Origin: Shewanella sp. GD04112
GTDB lineage: Bacteria; Pseudomonadota; Gammaproteobacteria; Enterobacterales; Shewanellaceae
Assembly (NCBI RefSeq): GCF_029835735.1
Contig: NZ_JAOEAL010000003.1
Coordinates: 86,287 to 150,286 of the forward strand
Direction of reading: 5' to 3'
DNA: 64,000 nucleotides
Positions within the stretch are counted from its first letter, which is position 1. Each line of letters starts with the position of its first letter. The notes under the pieces are model-generated. The model saw only the letters and a program-made list of their open reading frames with translations, searched no databases and had not been told where the DNA came from. Of the stretch, positions 58,498 to 64,000 are shown piece after piece. The translations under genes and the position numbers were made by a program.

Positions 58498-59100
58498 ATG
58501 AGAAACGATCTAGAAATTCACATTGCAATGCATACGCTGGCAGAAATACAGGCTCTTTACTACGCCCGTAATGAGGCTGTACTGGCAATGTTCGGAGTAG
58601 ACAGGGAAACAGCCTGCTTGCTGAGTAAGGGCTCGTTATCTACTGACATTATTTCAGCAATCCATTCTTACGTTTCGGCAACTGAAAAGAATCCATTTTT
58701 TTCAGAAAACATCCAAGAATTTAAGGAATATCTGATTACGCATATCGAAAAAATTCTGCTTCTTGAGGACTGCATTTCAAACGGTATTAGCATGAATTTA
58801 GCGAGCGAGTTATTTGGCATTCCGTTGAAGAATTTACGAGCAAGATTCGATTGTCAGTTTGAACCTGCCGGGGCAAAAATCTTGAACGAAAGCGCCATAT
58901 TCAACATAGAAGATATGGTATTTGAACACCTGGGGGATGGTTGGTCTTTTACAATTTGTCGTTACGAATACGCCAGATTTTTACTGAAAACAGCACTCAG
59001 ATTAGGGGTAAGTATCCATCAAATTACTCGCACTATGGCGAGTCAAGGGTACGAGTTTTCATTCACAATTAAACACATTAATCAATACGGAGATAAATGA
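58498..59100 (+). CDS. DUF2857-like protein
   Basis: 200 residues: an N-terminal half with EIQALYYARNEAVLAMFGVD, then ILLLEDCISNGISMNLASEL then FGIPLKNLRARF. The latter corresponds to the 'LixraL.lGas..m....FGlt..E...rR' region of DUF2857 proteins in G-type elements. Located, as in those elements, just upstream of the TIGR03761 gene, whose ATG overlaps its TGA. Function unknown; FlhC-like regulation has been speculated for such folds but is not supported here. Confidence 0.6.
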   Translation: MRNDLEIHIAMHTLAEIQALYYARNEAVLAMFGVDRETACLLSKGSLSTDIISAIHSYVSATEKNPFFSENIQEFKEYLITHIEKILLLEDCISNGISMNLASELFGIPLKNLRARFDCQFEPAGAKILNESAIFNIEDMVFEHLGDGWSFTICRYEYARFLLKTALRLGVSIHQITRTMASQGYEFSFTIKHINQYGDK

Positions 59101-59957
59101 TGGAATCAACAGTGTTAGACCTCGGAATTACCCATGACGACCATGCCTTTGGGGACTTCCAATTATTCGATTTACCAGCCATTGAAAAGAACGATGCGGT
59201 TGGCCAAGCGAAAGCTCAATCAGAAATGCGAGTCACATTTAAAACCAGAAATGGTGAAATGCTTTTCCGTGGACTCAAGGGAGAAGGTGCAGACAAAGGT
59301 AAGGTCGGATTAACAAAAACCGACGACATTCTAAGTCGCATCTATGAAGCAATTCGACACGATGATCCATTTGCTGACCAACTTCTTTATGATATGCATG
59401 AATCCATGAATGCATTGTCAGACACGATGAATCGTGCAGAAGATTATATAAAAAAAGAAATTCACTCTAAGCTGAAAATGAGCGGTGCATCGCTCAAGAT
59501 TGAAGCTACACAAAGCGCCCCATTTGACGTTCGACTTAAGACCAATTTTTGCCGCGCCTTGATTTGGGAAATCCTCAGAGCCGACTCAATTATTTTGATG
59601 GTGATTACCGCTCGTTACAGAGAAATTATCGACGCGAAAACGGCCAGCGACATTAACAAAGCACTTATGAGTTCCGTCTGGAATATCCTCTATAAAGTGT
59701 TCAGCTGGAAAGCCACTGGCGTTACCAGACGCGACGTTAAAGAAGGCAATAAACGCTTTGAAACTGCTTCTATTGAGAATAACAAAATCAAGTTAACCGC
59801 AGATATTTTAGACCAGAAAATTCGTTCCACATTTGCGCCAGCAATCATTGTTCGACCCGAAAATGATGTTCGCCCTCTACTAGAAAAAGCTCCGACTCAA
59901 AGTGAAAAGGTTGCTGATTTGAAAGATGCTCTAACTGCTCCACAACTATCTTCATAA
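59097..59957 (+). CDS. Integrating-conjugative-element protein TIGR03761 (PFL_4669)-like
   Basis: 286 residues. QSEMRVTFKTRNGEMLFRGL near residue 42, DDILSRIYEAIRHDDPFADQ near 80, a helical segment, then RADSIILMVITARYREIIDA near 160 and SSVWNILYKVFSW near 198. These match the layout of PFL_4669-family proteins in the backbone of G-type elements. Exact role unknown. It is the last gene before a terminator. Confidence 0.8.
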   Translation: MMESTVLDLGITHDDHAFGDFQLFDLPAIEKNDAVGQAKAQSEMRVTFKTRNGEMLFRGLKGEGADKGKVGLTKTDDILSRIYEAIRHDDPFADQLLYDMHESMNALSDTMNRAEDYIKKEIHSKLKMSGASLKIEATQSAPFDVRLKTNFCRALIWEILRADSIILMVITARYREIIDAKTASDINKALMSSVWNILYKVFSWKATGVTRRDVKEGNKRFETASIENNKIKLTADILDQKIRSTFAPAIIVRPENDVRPLLEKAPTQSEKVADLKDALTAPQLSS

Positions 59958-59982
59958 ACTGTTTTCAGATTGAAATATGAAA

Positions 59983-60011
59983 GGGCGCAATTAAGATTGC
60001 GCCCTTTTTTT
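59983..60011 (+). terminator. Intrinsic terminator
   Basis: GGGCGCAA-TTAAGA-TTGCGCCC followed by seven T. Confidence 0.93.
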
Positions 60012-60029
60012 ATCCTAAATTAACCCAAT

Positions 60030-60383
60030 AACCTGCATAACCCGTCTAGATAAGTGTCCAACTAAATGTTAATTCTGTCTAATACGCAGTATAAATCAGT
60101 CTAATAAGTCCAACTAATCTCCACTAAATTACGGTGATTCCATCGAAAGCTCTTAAATAGCAACCTTAATCTAGTCTATAAAATCTATATATCGCTCTAT
60201 ATAGACGAAATAACATAATATGAATTCTACAATCTATTACATAGCATCGAATATACGTTATAAACGCGCAATAGAATGATTCTAACAAGTCTAAAAATAT
60301 CCCGTTATTTTTCCCTATTTAAATTTATATATTTAAGAGCAAATTAAATAGAGTTGTGGTTCGCAGCTCTATCATTTAGTATT
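60030..60383. other. Very AT-rich gene-free region with recurring GTCTA/TCTAA words
   Basis: No gene. Words such as GTCTAATA, AGTCTAATAAGTCCAACTAA, GTCTATAAAATCTATATATC and GTCTAAAAATATC recur. It also has AGAGTTG-TGGTTCG-CAGCTCT near 60350-60370. It lies upstream of the tra operon and could be a control region or transfer origin. Confidence 0.45.
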
Positions 60384-60592
60384 TATTCGTCAACTTAGGT
60401 TGGCGTAACAGGAGGGTGGCGAAGCTCCAATAGTATCTTCGCTGGCGTTGCGGAGTTCATTCCGTTACCAAAAGCAATAACCGATCCCCAATTTAAAGAG
60501 TCGGTATACAAATGTCGGGGGCTACACTTCTAGTGATCTAAACTACAGCAAGTCCACACCTCAAAGCCGACATGACCTGTCGGCTTTTTTTA
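60384..60592 (+). ncRNA. Probable structured RNA ending in an intrinsic terminator, upstream of the tra operon
   Basis: A GC-rich island of about 200 bp within AT-rich DNA, without an open frame, with several short complementary blocks (GGTTGGCG..., GGCGAAGC / GCTTCGC-like AGTATCTTCGC). It ends in AAAGCCGACA-TGACC-TGTCGGCTTT with a long T tract. No RNA family is recognised. Confidence 0.5.
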
Positions 60593-60673
60593 TTTTCTAC
60601 CCATGCCTTTTTTGATTTTAGATTGGTAAGCGAAGTACATTCTCAACCCCATTTAAAATGATCATTCTGCAAT

Positions 60674-61129
60674 ATGAAAACTCAACTATTAAGCGTTACT
60701 TTTGCGGCCATTGGCCTAGTGACTGTTTCGCCATTATTAGCAAGTGAGGCCGAATACAAAGCCAATGGATTGGCTTTAATAAAAATCAGCCCAATCGAAC
60801 AACAACAAAGACCATTAGCCGTTGTTGCAACTATCGAATTTCCGAACTCAATTTCAACTGTCGGCCAAGCGATTCATTACACGCTTTTAAAGACCGGATA
60901 CGAAATCGAAGATCGCACAAAACTTGATGAAGAAACCCGACTGGTTTTAACCAAAGACCTTCCTCTAATTCATAGAAAATTTGAATACGCTTCTGTTGAG
61001 CAAATCATTCAATCTCTCGTTGGCTCACCTTTCAAAATTACCTACGACGAAATTCAGCGCAAGGTAAGCATCAAGCCTAAAAGTTCAGATTTGGAACCTA
61101 ATAAATTAGAGGGCAGCTTCCGTGACTGA
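60674..61129 (+). CDS. pilL: PilL N-terminal-like protein (TIGR03748 type)
   Basis: 151 residues. Signal peptide (MKTQLLSVTFAAIGLVTV...). PLAVVATIEFPNSISTVGQA then IHYTLLKTGYEIEDR and PLIHRKFEYASVEQIIQSLV are the conserved features of the PilL N-terminal domain that starts G-type tra operons. A periplasmic, pilus-related role is expected from the family. Confidence 0.78.
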   Translation: MKTQLLSVTFAAIGLVTVSPLLASEAEYKANGLALIKISPIEQQQRPLAVVATIEFPNSISTVGQAIHYTLLKTGYEIEDRTKLDEETRLVLTKDLPLIHRKFEYASVEQIIQSLVGSPFKITYDEIQRKVSIKPKSSDLEPNKLEGSFRD

Positions 61130-62162
61130 TAAACACGATACTGACTTCGACATCTTTGATAAGAAGCCGAACATTGGAACACAAACTACAGATGCCCAAA
61201 TTGAACCAAGCAATAACGAACAGGACGACCAAGATAACTCAGATCACCTCGAAGCGCCCCGCGCTGAGATTGGCAAGACCGCATTTGCTGAGTCGCATAG
61301 CGACGAAGTAGATTCATCGAATCAACGAACACTTGTTCATGAAGAATACGACGATGAAGAATATGAGTATGTAGAACGCGAACCGATTTTCACTGCGGCT
61401 AAAATCCTGCCGACACTAAGCGTAATAATTTTTGGCTCCGCATTTTTGTACTTTGGAAACACCAAGCCAGATTTTGAAGCTGCAAGTAACGATGACTTAG
61501 CGAGTGTTAAAACCGCTCTTGAACATCTTCAAACAGAAAACAGCTCAATCAAATCTGAACTTGGCGCTTTCGCAAAAGGTAGCGACATTTTGGCTCTTAG
61601 AGCGCAGACCAATGACCAGCAAAGCAAGCTCGATTCCTTGCAACAAACACAAAATGAGTTGGAGCTATTCAAGGTGACAACAGAACTTGGAATTGCTAAC
61701 AACACACAGAACATTGAACAAGTTAAAAACTCAGTCCAAGGCTTAACTAAATCTCAAAGTGCAAACAGCAAAATCGAAATCGAATTCACCTCAAAGCTGG
61801 ATGCCATTTCAGCAAGAATAAATGAACTTGAAAACAAGCAAGTTTCCTTCCCGGCTAAAGCACAGGTTAACCAGGAGCAAGGTACAAGTGAAACCAATCA
61901 ATCTCAGCAACATGAAGTGGTTAGAGTTGAGCTTGTCACCCCGGAGCCAGTTACTAAGCGGGTAAGAGACATTAACGGCTTAGTGCTTGAATCAATCGAC
62001 GTATGGAATGGGAACTACATCGCAACCGTATCAGAAGGATACAACTTCCAAACGCTCTCGATTGGTAAAAATGTCAAAGGCTATACCGTCGTTGAGATTT
62101 CTCGAGACAGCGTAAAGCTAACTAACAACTCAACCTTTGAAATGGTGTCATTAGTACGGTAA
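61122..62162 (+). CDS. Inner-membrane conjugation protein with coiled coil
   Basis: 346 residues; overlaps the previous gene by 8 bp. An acidic cytoplasmic N-terminus (~90 residues) is followed by one membrane helix (LPTLSVIIFGSAFLYFG), a coiled-coil stretch (~110-220) and a small C-terminal domain (RVRDINGLVLESIDVWNGNY, FQTLSIGKNVKGYTVVEI). In position and layout it resembles the TcpQ/PilL-C-type membrane proteins of such operons. Exact family not fixed. Confidence 0.65.
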   Translation: MTDKHDTDFDIFDKKPNIGTQTTDAQIEPSNNEQDDQDNSDHLEAPRAEIGKTAFAESHSDEVDSSNQRTLVHEEYDDEEYEYVEREPIFTAAKILPTLSVIIFGSAFLYFGNTKPDFEAASNDDLASVKTALEHLQTENSSIKSELGAFAKGSDILALRAQTNDQQSKLDSLQQTQNELELFKVTTELGIANNTQNIEQVKNSVQGLTKSQSANSKIEIEFTSKLDAISARINELENKQVSFPAKAQVNQEQGTSETNQSQQHEVVRVELVTPEPVTKRVRDINGLVLESIDVWNGNYIATVSEGYNFQTLSIGKNVKGYTVVEISRDSVKLTNNSTFEMVSLVR

Positions 62163-62164
62163 CG

Positions 62165-62968
62165 ATGATGAATAAATTTTCCTTTGCAGCACTGGTAATA
62201 TTATCCAGCACAGCTAACGCGACAACCTACAGCCCGGCTGTTAATTCAAGCAATCAATCAACCGTTATCACTTCAACGAATGCGGGTGAAGCTGAGCAGA
62301 CATTTGATTTTGACGGAATCAAAATTGCTTTAACCGAGCAAGAGAAGGTTCTAGCTCGCGGGTTTAAATTAACCGAGGACGAGTTTGCACAATACAAATA
62401 CATAATGAACTACACCCCTCGTGGTTTTTGGACTCCGGGTATCGACCCAGTAACTGCGCTGGCCGCATCAGCTAAAACAGAATCAGAACGTCGTCATTTC
62501 GTAACGATTGCACACGAATTGAAGAAGGAGCGGGATAGCTTACAGATGCAAATGTGGTTAACGGCTATTGACGTTGAGAAGCGTGAGAACCCGAACAGCA
62601 ACCGTTGGAAATCTAATAGCGAAATTAAGTTTGGATTTGCAGACGAACTGCCAACTGGGAAGCAATCACTGACTTCGGTATTTTTAGATCCTAAGCAATG
62701 CAAAACCTCAAACGATTGCATTGGATTCGTTAAGAATTTACTTAGCGGTAATTCCAAATGGAATAAAACAGATTTTTATTTCATGGGAGCATCACCAAAC
62801 GATGTAAGTCAGTTTGTCGTCGGTGTTGGAATTGACGTTAGCAAAATCAAAGCTGGTGACATTTCAATAAACATCGACAAAGGAGAGTACGCTGCAAGTG
62901 GGATCACGGTAAAACCTCCGGTTGCTGTTAAGCAAGACAACCTTGGCCAAGCAATTTACAAGCCGTAG
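62165..62968 (+). CDS. Integrating-conjugative-element protein TIGR03759 (PFL_4693)-like
   Basis: 267 residues; signal peptide, then LARGFKLTEDEFAQYKYIMN, YTPRGFWTPGIDPVTALAAS, AKTESERRHFVTIAHELKKE. The W-x-P-G-x-D-P-x-T-A-L core is the hallmark of PFL_4693-family proteins. It is a periplasmic component of the G-type secretion system. Operon spacing 2 bp. Confidence 0.9.
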   Translation: MMNKFSFAALVILSSTANATTYSPAVNSSNQSTVITSTNAGEAEQTFDFDGIKIALTEQEKVLARGFKLTEDEFAQYKYIMNYTPRGFWTPGIDPVTALAASAKTESERRHFVTIAHELKKERDSLQMQMWLTAIDVEKRENPNSNRWKSNSEIKFGFADELPTGKQSLTSVFLDPKQCKTSNDCIGFVKNLLSGNSKWNKTDFYFMGASPNDVSQFVVGVGIDVSKIKAGDISINIDKGEYAASGITVKPPVAVKQDNLGQAIYKP

Positions 62969-62970
62969 AT

Positions 62971-63510
62971 ATGTTTAAGCGCCTGATAACAGCCCTCGTT
63001 TTATCACTCAGTTTTAATTCTGAGGCAGCTGCTACCATTCCGTCCGGTTTTGTGCGAATTGGGGCTTCTTGTGGAGTCCCCCCTGTCGCGCTTTACGCTG
63101 TTGCTCTAACCGAAACCGAAACCGGATTGAGAAATGGTGATTCCTCCGTGTGGCCACACTCAATCAATTGGAATGGTCGCTCTTACCATTTCAAGAACCG
63201 CAAAGACACATACATTTTTGCTCAGAACCTAATTGCCCAGGGACACACTTTGTTCGATGTGGGGATCATGCAGGTGAATTGGCGCTGGCACAAAGACCGG
63301 GTAAGTAGCTTATGGGAGCTAACGGATACTGAAACAAATATCAGAACCGCTTGCGAGATCATGGGCGAAGGATATCAAGCAAGAAGGAATTGGGTTTCAG
63401 CTGCGGGTTATTACCATGCGCCTAACAACGCAACTAACGCAAACAAGTACATGAAGAAGTTCAACGCCAAGTTGAACCGACTCCTAAAACAACAAGACTT
63501 ATCAAAATGA
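62971..63510 (+). CDS. Lytic transglycosylase (SLT-like) of the secretion system
   Basis: 179 residues; signal peptide. AALTETET-type start (LYAVALTETETGLRNGDSS) holds the catalytic Glu, then NWNGRSYHFKNRKDTYIFAQ, DVGIMQVNWRWHKD (GIMQVN motif) and AAGYYHAPNNATNANKYMKK. It cleaves peptidoglycan to let the secretion channel through. Its stop overlaps the next start (ATGA). Confidence 0.92.
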   Translation: MFKRLITALVLSLSFNSEAAATIPSGFVRIGASCGVPPVALYAVALTETETGLRNGDSSVWPHSINWNGRSYHFKNRKDTYIFAQNLIAQGHTLFDVGIMQVNWRWHKDRVSSLWELTDTETNIRTACEIMGEGYQARRNWVSAAGYYHAPNNATNANKYMKKFNAKLNRLLKQQDLSK

Positions 63511-64000
63511 ATAAAACAATTTTAATTGCGGCCGCAGTAGCCGCCGCACCTATAAATTTACTTGCTATCCCGCTCAAAGAGATACCCGCCCCCACTGAGT
63601 TCACGACCATTCAGCTTAGCGATTCAATAAGTATGGCAACCGAGGATAGCCTGAAAGCTGGACTCGATAGCCAACGCATCAAAGACAAGATTAAAGAGGT
63701 TGAACAGCAGGCAAAAGGATTAACCCCCGCAGAGATTGAGCAACAGCTTGTATCTGCGATATTCCCGGTTACTACTGCTTCAATGAGCCTAAAGCGTGAT
63801 GCCGGGAATGACGAGCGAGCATTAAAAATTCCGGTCAATCTAGCCGTCATTGGTGACGATAGCTATTCCCTAGGTTGGCTTTTGGCCAACAAGGATGAAT
63901 TAATCGCGCTTAGAGCGTCAGTCATGCTTGTAAACTGCAATTCGATTACCGATTACAACCGAATTAAAGCATCCGTCCCCGAGTTGGATTTAATCCCATT
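63507..64000 (+). CDS. Integrating-conjugative-element protein TIGR03765 (PFL_4695)-like, 3' end outside window
   Basis: 164 residues visible. Signal peptide, then a helical stretch. LKIPVNLAVIGDDSYSLGWL, LANKDELIALRASVMLVNCN and RIKASVPELDLIP match the core of PFL_4695-family proteins. Gene order PilL, membrane protein, TIGR03759, transglycosylase, TIGR03765 is the standard start of a G-type tra operon, so coupling protein and ATPase genes should follow to the right. Confidence 0.85.
   Translation, partial: MNKTILIAAAVAAAPINLLAIPLKEIPAPTEFTTIQLSDSISMATEDSLKAGLDSQRIKDKIKEVEQQAKGLTPAEIEQQLVSAIFPVTTASMSLKRDAGNDERALKIPVNLAVIGDDSYSLGWLLANKDELIALRASVMLVNCNSITDYNRIKASVPELDLIP

Overview
What it is. 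The window reads as part of a conjugative plasmid (or a circular form of an integrative element) from a gammaproteobacterium, most likely Shewanella or a near relative. I base this on moderate GC, on the BlaI/M56 - TolC - RND - HupE/UreJ metal-efflux operon typical of that group, and on the insertion-sequence families present (IS21, IS256, IS110, IS4/IS10-like, ISL3, IS6). I see no chromosomal housekeeping genes. Transfer genes of the G-type (ICEHin1056/PFGI-1-like) secretion system sit at both ends of the backbone. Its distal genes are at 19.3-22.3 kb and its first genes start at 60.7 kb and run off the right edge. That order is circularly permuted, which is the main reason to think the molecule is circular. 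The host assignment is inference.

Layout. 1-5.4 kb: nested IS elements (IS21, IS256 with an exact 8-bp target duplication, IS110, half an IS10-like element). 5.4-9.25 kb: small cargo modules, including two integron gene cassettes with three attC sites and no integrase. 9.4-18.6 kb: metal-efflux operon with a BlaI/M56 regulatory pair and two copies of a matching palindrome. 18.7-19.1 kb: umuC tail. 19.3-22.3 kb: end of the tra operon. 22.3-36.5 kb: backbone with RecT/Bet annealase, YqaJ exonuclease, topoisomerase III, CobS-like AAA ATPase, DUF3150, vWA protein and primase. Many of its genes are preceded by a short hairpin plus a CCAATCAA motif. 36.5-37.1 kb: non-coding, repeat-bearing. 37.1-46.5 kb: two minimal tyrosine-recombinase genes, the second split by an 8,167-bp transposon with perfect 108-bp inverted ends and a 5-bp target duplication. 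46.5-50.1 kb: a train of small unknown genes sharing the leader AGAGCGGAAAT. 50.4-54.7 kb: ribbon-helix-helix-like regulator with operators, a Cre-like recombinase, a cold-shock fusion and an H-NS oligomerisation-domain protein. 54.7-60 kb: MobH relaxase and the DUF2857/TIGR03761 module. 60.0-60.6 kb: AT-rich region and probable structured RNA. 60.7-64 kb: PilL, an inner-membrane protein, TIGR03759, a lytic transglycosylase and TIGR03765.

How it works together. The MobH relaxase and G-type secretion genes give transfer. Topoisomerase III, primase, Bet/YqaJ and the chelatase-like AAA/vWA pair serve DNA processing and recombination. The Cre-like recombinase would suit multimer resolution. The cargo gives metal resistance. 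The least explained parts are the 108-bp-TIR transposon with no identifiable transposase of its own, the small-gene train at 46.5-50.1 kb, and the repeated leader elements. No replication initiator or partition genes are visible in the window.
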